64,000 nt of DNA from PGZG01 sp046292765 (GCA_046292765.1 JBKBQA010000005.1:213532-277531); one strand, 5' to 3'; positions 18,514 to 27,458 are shown, counted from the first letter of the stretch. Translations and numbers: made by a program. Notes: a model not told the origin generated them from the letters alone.

Positions 18514-20631
18514 TCACTCCCCCGCCCTTGCATTCAAATAGCCGATATAACGCTCCCGAATCTCGCGCACATAATTCACCGGCTCGCTGCCGCGCACATA
18601 GCCAAAGCGAGCGTGGCGGTAATACTCCGGGCGTGACAGCAACAGCATGGCTTCTTCCACATTGCCGAACCAGCGATTGGGATCCTTGCCGAGACGTTGG
18701 GCCAGTCGGCGGGCGTCATGAACGTGGGCATGACCGGCGTTATAGGCCGCGAGGGTGAAATAGATGCGCTCTTCCAGCGGCAGGCTCTGGGGAAAGCGCT
18801 CGTAGAGCCAATCCATGAACTCGAGACTGGCTGCCACGTTGTTCTCCGGGACGAACAAATCCTCGTAACCAAACTGGGCGGCAGTACGGGGCATTACCTG
18901 CATCAGACCGAGGGCGCCGGCGTGGGAACGGGCCTCGGGGTCGAAGCGACTTTCCTGATACATCTGCGCAATCAGCAGACGCCAGTCGTGCGGGCGGTCT
19001 TCCGCTTTGCGCCGCACCAGACCATCCCAGTCGGATATCGGTTTGCCCGGCTCAACCCGCTGGCCACGATAGGTGCCAATACTTTTTGGCTCGGCAAAAT
19101 ACTTCCGCCAGGTCACGTTGTAGAACACGCCCCGGTACTGTTTGCGCGCGAAAGCATTGAGCTGAGCGAGCAGATCCTTCTGGTTATCTCGCACCACCCA
19201 GGCCACTTCCTTATCCTCACCGAGATCGAGCACTACGCTAATGTCATCGCGGAAGGTGGATTCCATCGCCACCAGATGACTGTCCACCAGCGTATACGGG
19301 TACTGCCCCTTGGCAACGGCATCGACCAGCATTTCCGAGGTGGCATTCGGCACCGGCACGATGGTGACATTGATGCCCTGCTGACGGAGCGCCTGCAAGG
19401 TATCGTGGTAACTGTGCTCCGGATTCACCGCAACCCGTTTGCCGGCGAGCTCCTCGACGCCGGTGAGCGGCTTGCTACCCGCCCGACCGACCAGCTGCTC
19501 GGTGATCACCAGATAACGCCGACTGAAAATCCAGCCGCGGGATTCACGCTCGGGGGTGCGGGTCACTGCCGCAGCAATAACATCACCGTAGCCCTCCGCC
19601 AATGCCTGGTGCATTGACTCCGGGCCATCGCGCACCACCACGCTGACGCGCAAGCCATGCTGGCGGGCAAACTCACGCACCAGATCATAATCGAAGCCCA
19701 TCAGCTCACCGCGCCAGAGAAAATAACTGGCCGGGTTATTGCTGGTGATCATCCGCAGCACGCCGGCCTTGCGGATCTCGGCCCAGTCACGGGGCGCTTG
19801 CTCGCGGCGCGAGCTGATCAGGCGCGTGGCAATCAGGTATTCGTTCAGGGCGCGGCGCAGCTCGGTGTTGGCGGGGCGCACGGCCCAGCCGATTTCGCGC
19901 TCGCGGGCAATCACTGGCCCCAGCCTCACGTCGTCGTTACCGGCCACCAACACGCTGGCCATGTCGCTGTCGAGGACGGTGGCCTGATACTGGCCACGGC
20001 CGACGGCATCAATCATCTCCATGTCCGAGACGCCCCCGGACAGTTCCTGCACGGTGAGATGATCATAACGGGCCGCCAGCTGGGCCACTGTCTCGGCCCA
20101 GGAGGTGCCTGCCGGCACGGTGACAGTGAGTGGCGCTGGCTCCTCGATCGAGCTGCGGCTATCGCCGGCGGGAAGAATCAGCACCTCATTCACCACCGCG
20201 AGCGGCACACTGAAGGCAAAGCGGTCTTCACGGGTGGCGGTGCGGGTGAGATTGGTAACGATGACATCGCCACGACCCCGCAACAACGCATCATCCAGCG
20301 CGCTAAAATCCTCTACCAGCACCCACTGCGGCGTCAGGCCGAGCGAGCGGACAAAGTCTTCGGCCACTCGACGATAGTCGCCCAGAGGCAGCCCCTCACG
20401 GGGCAGCGCCTCATCCTCGTCGAAGCGAGGCGCAATCAATCGGACGATGCCACGTTTGCGCAGGGCGGCAAGGTCGCCGGTCTCGGTATAGGTGTTGCCA
20501 AACAGGCCGGCTAGCGGCAACGCGCGGCTGGCGCCCGGCTCGGGTGGGTCGCCGCAGGCCAGTAAGGCGGCGCTAACCAACACGACGCCGAGCCATGTGA
20601 GTACCTTGGCAAATCGGATAATAAAAGACAT
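18514..20631 (-). CDS. MltF-like lytic transglycosylase with two substrate-binding domains
   Basis: A 705-residue lipoprotein (lipobox AALLAC). Two consecutive SBP_bac_3-type domains follow: one from about residue 55 (LRKRGIVRLIAPRFDEDEAL ... RGDVIVTNLTRTATREDRFAFS), and one from about 285 (IRKAGVLRMITSNNPASYFL ... GFDYDLVREFARQHGL). The C-terminal ~170 residues are an SLT/lysozyme-like domain: WRLLIAQMYQESRFDPEARS with the catalytic Glu in QES, GALGLMQVMP, NVAASLEFMDWLYERF and AAYNAGHAHVHDARRLA. It should cleave peptidoglycan glycan strands from the outer-membrane side. MltF of E. coli has about 518 residues and one binding domain, so the second domain is an addition. Confidence 0.85.
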   Translation of the reverse strand: MSFIIRFAKVLTWLGVVLVSAALLACGDPPEPGASRALPLAGLFGNTYTETGDLAALRKRGIVRLIAPRFDEDEALPREGLPLGDYRRVAEDFVRSLGLTPQWVLVEDFSALDDALLRGRGDVIVTNLTRTATREDRFAFSVPLAVVNEVLILPAGDSRSSIEEPAPLTVTVPAGTSWAETVAQLAARYDHLTVQELSGGVSDMEMIDAVGRGQYQATVLDSDMASVLVAGNDDVRLGPVIAREREIGWAVRPANTELRRALNEYLIATRLISSRREQAPRDWAEIRKAGVLRMITSNNPASYFLWRGELMGFDYDLVREFARQHGLRVSVVVRDGPESMHQALAEGYGDVIAAAVTRTPERESRGWIFSRRYLVITEQLVGRAGSKPLTGVEELAGKRVAVNPEHSYHDTLQALRQQGINVTIVPVPNATSEMLVDAVAKGQYPYTLVDSHLVAMESTFRDDISVVLDLGEDKEVAWVVRDNQKDLLAQLNAFARKQYRGVFYNVTWRKYFAEPKSIGTYRGQRVEPGKPISDWDGLVRRKAEDRPHDWRLLIAQMYQESRFDPEARSHAGALGLMQVMPRTAAQFGYEDLFVPENNVAASLEFMDWLYERFPQSLPLEERIYFTLAAYNAGHAHVHDARRLAQRLGKDPNRWFGNVEEAMLLLSRPEYYRHARFGYVRGSEPVNYVREIRERYIGYLNARAGE

Positions 20632-20716
20632 GCGCCGCTCCCCCGCCGGTGGCGATCTGCCACGGATCAGGTGTCAGATTAAACGACAACAGGGGCAACA
20701 GAAAATGACTGCAGGA

Positions 20717-20750
20717 AACACAACAGGGCGCCGAAGCGCCCTGTTGTGTT
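20717..20750 (-). terminator. Hairpin terminator downstream of the barrel-protein pair
   Basis: A perfect 15-base stem (AACACAACAGGGCGC at 20717-20731 with its complement at 20736-20750) around a four-base loop that reads TTCG on the minus strand, an unusually stable tetraloop. It lies 16 bases after the stop of the 20766-21635 gene and before mltF, so it probably ends the minus-strand transcript. The T-run is short. Confidence 0.75.
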
Positions 20751-20765
20751 TTGGCTTGAACAGTA

Positions 20766-21635
20766 TCAGTACAGCTCTTCGTTCCAGGCCGCTGCCTGTG
20801 TTGCCAGGATTGGCGTATCCAGCGTGGCGCCACGGCGGTCGTTGTCTTTCAGCGAGGTTGCGCCGAACAGAACCTCTACACCCACCAGTACCGATGACTC
20901 GTAGCCAATCGAATCACGGGTCGTGTTATCGATCTTGGCGGTACGGAGGGTCAGACTGGCGTAAACCGGGTTAGCCTTGGAGACACGCTGCTTGGCCTTG
21001 AAGCTGGCCGAGCTGAAGTCTCCGCGATCTGACTCGTTGTAATGCCGTGAGGAGCCCAAGCCGATGCCCAGTTCCAGCATGGTGTCTTCCGCCGGGAAAT
21101 AACGAGCAGCAGCCGAACCCAGGAAGCCGCGAACCTGCTGACGGGTGCTGCCACTGTCATACAGCACAAAGTCTGAATAATAGGCCTGCCCGTAGAGCGT
21201 TACATTGCCCATGTAACGCTGCGCCTCCAGCCCGGCGAGCTTGCCCAGATCGGTATATTCCGGCCAGCCGTAACCAACGCCACGTCCGAGCCCGACAAAG
21301 CCACCGACAAGACCGGTCTCCGCATTACGTCGGCTGAAGTGGGTGGTGAAGGTCACCCGCGACTGGGGGCCATAATCATCGCCGCGGTCCTGCTCTCCGT
21401 AAATCGCGACATCGGCACCGAGCTGTACCGAGTAGCTTTGGCCAACAGGAATATTCGCTACTGCATTGCCTTCGAAAGTGTTCGGATAATCCGAACCCTC
21501 TTCATTAGAGTTCATGTTGGCGACACCGCCGAACAGGCCGATGCGCTGGGCATCGATACTGGCCGAATCGGCCATCACCAGCGGGGAAACCGTTGCTGCT
21601 GCCATGGCAGCCACCAGTGCACAATACTTTTTCAT
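20766..21635 (-). CDS. Outer-membrane beta-barrel protein, paralogue of the next gene
   Basis: About 289 residues from the ATG at 21635, set by GGAGATAACG upstream. The signal peptide ends VSPLVMADS. The rest alternates short amphipathic strands with glycines and aromatics (VTFTTHFSRRNAETGLVGGFVGLGRGVGYG, YMGNVTLYGQAYYSDFVLY, FLGSAAARYFPAEDTMLELGIGLG), which fits a small barrel. It shares strand layout and an almost identical C-terminus (LKDNDRRGATLDTPIL, then QAAAW) with the 21687-22553 product. A barrel normally ends in an aromatic strand; here a 25-residue soluble tail follows, which is unusual. Function unknown. Confidence 0.7.
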   Translation of the reverse strand: MKKYCALVAAMAAATVSPLVMADSASIDAQRIGLFGGVANMNSNEEGSDYPNTFEGNAVANIPVGQSYSVQLGADVAIYGEQDRGDDYGPQSRVTFTTHFSRRNAETGLVGGFVGLGRGVGYGWPEYTDLGKLAGLEAQRYMGNVTLYGQAYYSDFVLYDSGSTRQQVRGFLGSAAARYFPAEDTMLELGIGLGSSRHYNESDRGDFSSASFKAKQRVSKANPVYASLTLRTAKIDNTTRDSIGYESSVLVGVEVLFGATSLKDNDRRGATLDTPILATQAAAWNEELY

Positions 21636-21686
21636 CGTTATCTCCATGTACGAAATCGGTATCAACTGATCGAATTTGCGAGGTGA

Positions 21687-22553
21687 TCAGTCGAGCTCCG
21701 GAATCCAGGCAGCTGCCTGTGCCGGCAAAATTGGCGTATCAAGGGTGGCCCCGCGACGGTCGTTATGCTTGAGCGAACCCGCGCCCATCAATATCTCGAT
21801 GCCGATCAACACCGACTGCTCGTAACCGATATCGCCTTCTGAGGTAGCATCAAACTTGGCAGTGCGGTACTGAAGGGTGGCATACAGCGGGCTATTTTTT
21901 GCGATACGGTGCTTTGCCTTCAGCGACAGGGAGGTAAAATCACCGCGGTCATCCCCGTCGATATAGCGGGCAGAGCTGCCCATGCCGAGGCCAAGCTCAA
22001 CCATGGTGTCGTCGGCAAGGAAATAACGCCCCGCCAGCGAACCAAAGATACCCTCCACCTCTTCTTCCGTATCGTCCACTTTGAAGTTGGCGTAGTAGAC
22101 CTGAGCGTAGAGCGTGGCATTGCCGAGGAAGCTCATGGCTTCAACACCACCTACCTTGCCAATGCCGCTTGCGTCAGTGCTCTGATCGCCGCTTGAGCCA
22201 CGACCTACTCCGGCAAACACTCCAGCCAACCAGCTGTCCGCCCGGCGATAGCTGAGATGAGAAGACATCATCACCCGTGACATGGGACGGTATTCATCAC
22301 CCTGAACCTGCTCGGCGAACATTGCGCCATCCAGATTCAGCTGAACCGACAGGCTGTCAGACAGCGGAATACTGGTAGCAGCATTGCCCTCATAGGTCAT
22401 CGGGCGACCCGATTCGTCCTGATTGGTGTTCATAATGGCCGTGCCGCCACTCAGGCCCATCCGGCCAGCGAGCACATTTCCCTGATCCGCCAGCGCCATA
22501 TTGGCGGCGCTGAGAGTTGCCACCGAAATGGCGAACGCAAGACGCTTCTTCAT
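21687..22553 (-). CDS. Outer-membrane beta-barrel protein, tandem paralogue
   Basis: About 288 residues; the ATG at 22553 follows GGAGAGA. Signal peptide MKKRLAFAISVATLSAANMA. Like its downstream neighbour it has GRMGLSGGTAIMNTNQDESG near the mature start, paired barrel strands (VMMSSHLSYRRADSWLAGVFAGVGRG, FLGNATLYAQVYYANFKV) and the ending LKHNDRRGATLDTPILPAQAAAW. About 50 bases separate the two genes and no terminator lies between them, so they are probably one transcript that arose by duplication. No family name recognised. Confidence 0.7.
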   Translation of the reverse strand: MKKRLAFAISVATLSAANMALADQGNVLAGRMGLSGGTAIMNTNQDESGRPMTYEGNAATSIPLSDSLSVQLNLDGAMFAEQVQGDEYRPMSRVMMSSHLSYRRADSWLAGVFAGVGRGSSGDQSTDASGIGKVGGVEAMSFLGNATLYAQVYYANFKVDDTEEEVEGIFGSLAGRYFLADDTMVELGLGMGSSARYIDGDDRGDFTSLSLKAKHRIAKNSPLYATLQYRTAKFDATSEGDIGYEQSVLIGIEILMGAGSLKHNDRRGATLDTPILPAQAAAWIPELD

Positions 22554-22791
22554 TATTCTCTCCATGGTCACGTGTGAACAGCTGCCTAGAGAATCGCCTG
22601 AATGCTGGCACCCACGCCTCGGCACCCTGATACTAATGCGCTTGGCCGATCCCCGGGGTCAGACGCTAGCATGACTTTTTACAATCTTCATCCTGATTTC
22701 ACAATCCGGTAACGTGAATGCAGGTCACGCTGACCCAGATCAATCCAACCTGCATTCAACCAACAAACCAGAGGCACACTGCGGAGCCCCA

Positions 22792-23886
22792 ATGAAATCC
22801 ACCCTCATCGCCCTCTTCCTGTTGCTGGCCGGCTACCTCGCCTTCTGGCCCGTGCCCATTGATCCGGTAGCCTGGGACGCACCCGAGGCCCCGGCGCTGG
22901 CGGGCCCCTATGCCCCCAATGACGCGCTGGCGTCCCTCACGCGTCTCGGTGACGGGATTGGCATTGGCCCCGAGGACGTGGCGGTGGATGGTGAGGGGCG
23001 CATCTATGTGGGCTATGAAGATGGCCGGCTGGTGCGTTTCGAGGCCGATGGCTCGGCGCCGGATCTGCTGGCCCACACCGGGGGTCGGCCGCTGGGGCTG
23101 GCCTTCGATGGTGATGGCAATCTGATTGTGGCAGATGGCTATCAGGGCCTGCTGCGGGTGGCGATGTCAGGACAGATCGAGGTGCTGACCACGGAGGCCG
23201 ACGGCATTCCGTTCCGCTTCACCGACGATGTCGATGTGGCGGCCGACGGGCGCATCTACTTCAGTGATGCCTCCAGCAAGTTCGGCCCGGCGATGAAAGC
23301 CCGCGACGATATTCTCGAACATGGCGGTCATGGCCGGCTGCTGGAGTTTGATCCCGCCAGCGGTGTCACCCGTACCCTGCGGGACGGCTTGCAGTTCGCC
23401 AACGGCGTGGCGGTATCACCGGACCAGCAATCCGTGCTGGTGGTCCAGACCGGCAGCTACAACATCGTGCGCTACTGGATTGTCGGGGAAAAAGCGGGCC
23501 AGCACGAGCTGTTCTTCGACAACCTGCCCGGCATTCCCGATGGTATTTCCAGCAATGGCCGCGACACCTATTGGGTGGCCCTCTACGCCCCGCGTAATGC
23601 GCTGCTGGATGCGATGTCCGGCTGGCCGTTTCTGCGCAAGATGGCCTTCCGGCTACCGTTATGGCTGCAGCCGCAACCGGCGCCCCATGCCTTTGTGCTG
23701 GGGCTGTCTCTTGACGGCGACGTCATCCACAACCTGCAGCATGTCGGCGCTGACAGCTTCTATCCGGTGACCAGCGTCGAGGAGGCGCACGGCAAGCTGT
23801 ATCTGGGCAGCCTGACCCAGCCGGCCTTTGCAGTGCTGGCGGCGCCGGGCATGGGCCATTCCGTGGAGAGCACTGACGATGAGTAA
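22792..23886 (+). CDS. SMP-30/strictosidine-synthase-like beta-propeller hydrolase
   Basis: About 364 residues. The start at 22792 (CGGAG six bases upstream) gives an N-terminal membrane anchor or signal (MKSTLIALFLLLAGYLAFW). Repeated blades of a six-bladed propeller are visible: GPEDVAVDGEGRIYVGYEDGRLVRF, GRPLGLAFDGDGNLIVADGYQGLLRV, FTDDVDVAADGRIYFSDASSKF, FANGVAVSPDQQSVLVVQTGSYNIVRYWI and LPGIPDGISSNGRDTYWVAL. This pattern matches the strictosidine synthase/APMAP branch, whose members are lactone or ester hydrolases facing the periplasm. It overlaps the start of the next gene by eight bases, so the two are coupled. The substrate is unknown. Confidence 0.8.
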   Translation: MKSTLIALFLLLAGYLAFWPVPIDPVAWDAPEAPALAGPYAPNDALASLTRLGDGIGIGPEDVAVDGEGRIYVGYEDGRLVRFEADGSAPDLLAHTGGRPLGLAFDGDGNLIVADGYQGLLRVAMSGQIEVLTTEADGIPFRFTDDVDVAADGRIYFSDASSKFGPAMKARDDILEHGGHGRLLEFDPASGVTRTLRDGLQFANGVAVSPDQQSVLVVQTGSYNIVRYWIVGEKAGQHELFFDNLPGIPDGISSNGRDTYWVALYAPRNALLDAMSGWPFLRKMAFRLPLWLQPQPAPHAFVLGLSLDGDVIHNLQHVGADSFYPVTSVEEAHGKLYLGSLTQPAFAVLAAPGMGHSVESTDDE

Positions 23887-24739
23887 AATTGCATTTATTG
23901 GTTTGGGCGTGATGGGCTACCCCATGGCCGGCCATCTGCAGCAGGCCGGGCACGAGGTGACGGTGTACAACCGCACGGTATCGCGGGCGGTGGCCTGGGT
24001 GGGTCGTTTCGGTGGCCGGCAGGCAGCAACGCCCGCCGCCGCAGCGGGTGCCGAGCTGGTGATGGTCTGTGTCGGCAACGATGATGATCTGCGTCAGGTA
24101 ACACTCGGCGAACACGGGGTGCTCAGCAGCCTGTCGGCAGGAGCGGTACTGATTGACCACACCACCGCGTCGGCCGATGTGGCACGGGAGCTGGCGACGG
24201 TGTGTGCCTCTCGGGGCATCGGCTTTGTCGATGCCCCGGTATCCGGCGGCCAGCAAGGTGCCGAGAACGGCCAGCTCACCATCATGTGCGGCGGTGAAAC
24301 GAGCGACGTCGAACGTGCCACACCAGCGATGCGCAGCTATGCCAAGGCGATTACCCATATGGGACCGGCGGGTGCCGGCCAGCTCACCAAGATGGTCAAC
24401 CAGATCTGTGTTGCCGGCGTACTACAGGGGCTGGCCGAAGGCATGGCGTTCGCGCAGAAGGCCGGCCTTGATGTCCAGAAGGTCATTGATGCGATTTCCC
24501 AGGGCGCTGCGGGAAGCTGGCAGATGAGCAACCGGCACAAAACCATGATTGCCGGGGAATACCAACATGGCTTTGCCATCGACTGGATGCGCAAGGATCT
24601 GGATATGTGCCTCGCAGAAGCTGAACGCAGCGGCGCCGATCTCACCGTCACCGCGCAGATCAACGACTTCTACCGCGACGTCCAGACCATGGGTGGTGGT
24701 CGCTGGGATACCTCTGCCCTGCTGAAACGGCTGCTGTAA
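23879..24739 (+). CDS. 3-hydroxyisobutyrate-dehydrogenase-family NAD(P)-dependent oxidoreductase
   Basis: About 286 residues starting at 23879 (GGAGAG upstream), within the end of the propeller gene. The N-terminus carries the Rossmann signature IAFIGLGVMGYPMAGHLQQAGH and NRT. The substrate-binding segment DAPVSGGQQGAENGQLTIMCGG and the catalytic Lys region GAGQLTKMVNQ are intact, followed by the all-helical domain ending in DTSALLKRLL. Enzymes of this family oxidise beta-hydroxyacids (3-hydroxyisobutyrate, tartronate semialdehyde, related acids); sequence alone does not settle which. Coupling to a propeller lactonase-like gene suggests successive steps, but this is inference. Confidence 0.85.
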   Translation: MSKIAFIGLGVMGYPMAGHLQQAGHEVTVYNRTVSRAVAWVGRFGGRQAATPAAAAGAELVMVCVGNDDDLRQVTLGEHGVLSSLSAGAVLIDHTTASADVARELATVCASRGIGFVDAPVSGGQQGAENGQLTIMCGGETSDVERATPAMRSYAKAITHMGPAGAGQLTKMVNQICVAGVLQGLAEGMAFAQKAGLDVQKVIDAISQGAAGSWQMSNRHKTMIAGEYQHGFAIDWMRKDLDMCLAEAERSGADLTVTAQINDFYRDVQTMGGGRWDTSALLKRLL

Positions 24740-24835
24740 ACCCGGCGTCCGTTTTGTCCTGCAACGGGCGGGATTGCTGGCTCCACTGTTCCCGGCGATA
24801 CTGCGCCACCTTTTTTCCACTGCGGGGATATGCAC

Positions 24836-25117
24836 ATGTTCAAGGTTAACGAGTATTTCGACGGCAAGGTCAAATCCATCGCGTTCCAAACTGCAACCCT
24901 GCCAGCCACGGTGGGCGTGATGGCGCCGGGCGACTATGAATTCGGCACCAATATCCGTGAAACCATGAAGGTAATCAGCGGCGCCCTGACGGTGAAACTG
25001 CCGGGCAGTGACAACTGGCAGGTGTTCGCCGCCGGCAGCGAGTTCGTTGTCGCAGCCAACGTGAAGTTCCAGCTGCAGGTGGCAGAAGACACCGCCTACC
25101 TGTGCCTGTATGGCTGA
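24836..25117 (+). CDS. ppnP: Pyrimidine/purine nucleoside phosphorylase PpnP (DUF1255)
   Basis: A 93-residue cupin-type protein, the usual length. The start MFKVNEYFDGKVKSIAFQT is the standard N-terminus of this family, and the signature MAPGDYEFGTNIRETMKVISGALTVKLPG is present. PpnP phosphorolyses several nucleosides to free base and ribose-1-phosphate in the cytoplasm, in nucleoside salvage. An ATG six bases earlier (24830) is also possible; the GGGG at about 24822 fits the later start better. About 96 bases separate it from the dehydrogenase gene. Downstream lies a strong inverted repeat. Confidence 0.93.
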   Translation: MFKVNEYFDGKVKSIAFQTATLPATVGVMAPGDYEFGTNIRETMKVISGALTVKLPGSDNWQVFAAGSEFVVAANVKFQLQVAEDTAYLCLYG

Positions 25118-25137
25118 TCACCAAAGCACTGCCGGTT

Positions 25138-25235
25138 CGGCAATCCTGCCGCGACAAGTTTGGGCAGACGAGCATTCAGTCTGCTTGCTGATGGAACGCT
25201 CGCTCGGGCACCGGAGTATCGCGGCAGGATTGCCG
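25138..25235. repeat. Inverted repeat with nested hairpin between converging genes
   Basis: Perfect 17-base arms at 25138-25154 and 25219-25235 flank a 64-base interior with its own hairpin (GCAGAC at 25164-25169, GTCTGC at 25179-25184). It fills the gap between ppnP and the converging Anbu gene and could act as a two-way terminator. The GCGGCAATCCTGCCGC core also looks like a mobile REP-type palindrome. Confidence 0.75.
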
Positions 25236-25955
25236 CTACAGGGGAATATCCGGCAAATTGCTGAAGGTCTGGCGCAGGCCGGTGGACCAGGCTTCGCGCA
25301 GCTGCTGAAAGCCGGGATGACTGTCGCTGATATCGTAGTGCTCGCCGGGTGAAAAGTCGTCGCGCCGATACAGCAGCAAATCCAGTGGCATGCCCACCGA
25401 CAGGTTCGAGCGGATGGTGGAATCCATGCTGATCAGCGCACATTTCACTGCGTGTTCCAGCGGCGTGTTGTAGTTGATCACCCTGTCGATAATCGGCTTC
25501 CCGTATTTGATCTCGCCAATCTGGAAGTATGGCGTGTCCATGGTGGCCTGAATAAAGTTGCCTTCCGGATAGACATGGAACAAATCCATATCCTGTCCGC
25601 GAATCTGGCCGCCGACAATGATGTTGCAGCCAAAGTCCACCGCCGACTGTTGCCGGCTGTTGTCACGGCTGATGACCTCACGCACGGTAGCGCCAATGAG
25701 CTCTGCCACGTCGAACAGGCTGTCGCGATTGAAAAGGTTCGGGGTGTCGTGGCCAAGACGGGTGCGCAGCAAACTGAGCACACTCTGGGTGGTGGCCAGA
25801 TTGCCGGAACTCATCAGCACAAGGGTGCGCTCGCCGGGCTGACAGAAGCTGTGCATTTTGCGAAAGGTGGCAATGTGATCGACGCCCGCATTGGTGCGGG
25901 AATCTGCCAGGAACACCATGCCGGATGACAGCCGCATGGCGACGCAATAAGTCAT
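25236..25955 (-). CDS. Anbu (ancestral beta-subunit) proteasome-type peptidase
   Basis: About 239 residues, normal for Anbu. The start at 25955 has GGGAGC upstream and places Thr directly after Met (MTYCVAMRLSSGMVFLADSRTNAG), as expected for an Ntn hydrolase that uses an N-terminal Thr. Further family features are DHIATFRKMHSF, LMSSGNLATTQSV, DFGCNIIVGGQIRGQDMDLFHVYPEGNFI and YGKPIIDR. The longer open frame upstream would bury the nucleophile. Anbu proteins form open-ring or helical assemblies, and their substrate is unclear. In many genomes Anbu sits with ATP-grasp, alpha-E and transglutaminase-like genes; none of those is present here. Confidence 0.88.
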   Translation of the reverse strand: MTYCVAMRLSSGMVFLADSRTNAGVDHIATFRKMHSFCQPGERTLVLMSSGNLATTQSVLSLLRTRLGHDTPNLFNRDSLFDVAELIGATVREVISRDNSRQQSAVDFGCNIIVGGQIRGQDMDLFHVYPEGNFIQATMDTPYFQIGEIKYGKPIIDRVINYNTPLEHAVKCALISMDSTIRSNLSVGMPLDLLLYRRDDFSPGEHYDISDSHPGFQQLREAWSTGLRQTFSNLPDIPL

Positions 25956-26108
25956 AGAGTGCTCCCGGACGGCGACCCGCCCGACCTTGCCCGATGAATG
26001 GTTGATTGGGCCATCACTGTGCCCCACCCGCAGAACGGCGGTGATAGGTTCCGCCCGCATAGCCTACGCCTTGTTCGGGTGACGGTGCCAGAGCAGGATG
26101 AGGTTTCG

Positions 26109-26140
26109 CTGCAGGCGCGCCAATGCTGGCGCCCCTGCAG
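26109..26140 (-). terminator. Hairpin after the oad operon
   Basis: A 14-base stem with one mismatch (26109-26122 and 26127-26140, loop ATGC) immediately downstream of the oadB stop. It is placed to end the oadGAB transcript. No clear T-run follows on the minus strand, so termination may be weak or the hairpin may protect the 3' end. Confidence 0.55.
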
Positions 26141-26146
26141 GTGAAG

Positions 26147-27448
26147 TTAGCTGCCGACGAAATTGAGCAGGATGCCCGCAGCGACGGCCGAGCCAATCAC
26201 ACCAGCCACATTCGGTCCCATGGCGTGCATCAGCAGGAAGTTCTGCGGATTGGCCTCGAGACCGACCTTGTTTGCCACCCGCGCGGCCATGGGCACCGCG
26301 GATACGCCCGCGGCTCCGATCACCGGGTTGATCGGCATGCGGCTGAAGCGGTTCATGATCTTGCCCATAATCACGCCAGTCCCTGTGCCGATGGCAAAAG
26401 CCACCAGGCCAAGGGCTACGATGCCAAAAGTTTCCGGCACCAGAAACTGCTCGGCGCTCAGCTTCGAGCCCACCGCCAGGCCAAGGAAAATGGTTACAAT
26501 GTTGATCAGCGCGTTACTGGCTGTATCCACCAGCCGCATGACCACCCCGGATTCCTTCATCAGGTTGCCAAAACAGAACATGCCGAGCAGCGGCGCCGCA
26601 TCCGGCAGCACCAGTGCTACCAGCACCAGCAACACGATCGGAAACAGGATTTTCTCCCGTTTCGATACCGGGCGCAGCTGCTCCATCTGGATAGCGCGCT
26701 CTTTTTTTGTGGTCAACAGGCGAATGATTGGCGGTTGGATTACCGGCACCAGTGCCATGTAGGAATAGGCCGCCACTGCCACCGCACCGAGTAATTCCGG
26801 CGCCAGCTTGGTGGTGACATAGATCGACGTCGGGCCGTCGGCGCCACCGATAATGCCAATCGACGCCGCATCGGCCAGCGAGAAATTGAGGCCGACATAA
26901 TTCAGTGCCAGCGCACCAATCAGCGCGGCAAAAATACCAAACTGGGCCGCGGCCCCCAGCAGCAGGGTGCGAGGATTGGCGAGCAGCGGACCAAAGTCGG
27001 TCATGGCGCCCACGCCAAGAAAAATCAGCAACGGGAATACCCCGGTGGTGAGGCCCACGGTGTAGATAAGATAGAGAATGCCATCGCTGTAATTGGCATC
27101 GCGGGCAATCTCATGAATCTCCGCGCGCAGTGACGGCGTCGCCTGGCCATAGGCCTGATAGAGCGAACGCACTCCCTCAGCAGGCTCTACTCCCAGCAAG
27201 GCGCCGATGCCGGCCACCAGCTCGGCGGAGCCAAAATGCAGCGCCTGACTGACCGCCGATTCGGCCATCCCCGCCACCGGAATATTGGCGAGCAATCCGC
27301 CAACACCAATCGGTAACAGCAGCAGCGGCTCAAAGCCCTTGCGCACCGCCAGAAACAGCAGGCCGAGGCAGACCAGAATCATCATGCCCTGACCCGGATC
27401 AAGGTGATAAAGACCCGTGCTGAACCAGAGTTTTTCCAGCTTATTCAT
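26147..27448 (-). CDS. oadB: Oxaloacetate decarboxylase, beta subunit (Na+ pump)
   Basis: A 433-residue integral membrane protein, the usual size. It contains the signature ADAASIGIIGGADGPTSIYVTTKLAPELLGAVAVAAYSYMALVPVIQPP around the Na+ path (start DAASIGIIGGADGPTSI) and the C-terminal MPINPVIGAAGVSAVPMAARV and LLMHAMGPNVAGVIGSAVAAG segments. It decarboxylates carboxybiotin and couples this to Na+ export. It is the last gene of oadGAB, ten bases after oadA. The operon links oxaloacetate breakdown to a sodium gradient, common in marine bacteria. Confidence 0.95.
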   Translation of the reverse strand: MNKLEKLWFSTGLYHLDPGQGMMILVCLGLLFLAVRKGFEPLLLLPIGVGGLLANIPVAGMAESAVSQALHFGSAELVAGIGALLGVEPAEGVRSLYQAYGQATPSLRAEIHEIARDANYSDGILYLIYTVGLTTGVFPLLIFLGVGAMTDFGPLLANPRTLLLGAAAQFGIFAALIGALALNYVGLNFSLADAASIGIIGGADGPTSIYVTTKLAPELLGAVAVAAYSYMALVPVIQPPIIRLLTTKKERAIQMEQLRPVSKREKILFPIVLLVLVALVLPDAAPLLGMFCFGNLMKESGVVMRLVDTASNALINIVTIFLGLAVGSKLSAEQFLVPETFGIVALGLVAFAIGTGTGVIMGKIMNRFSRMPINPVIGAAGVSAVPMAARVANKVGLEANPQNFLLMHAMGPNVAGVIGSAVAAGILLNFVGS

Positions 27449-27458
27449 AAAGGCGTCC

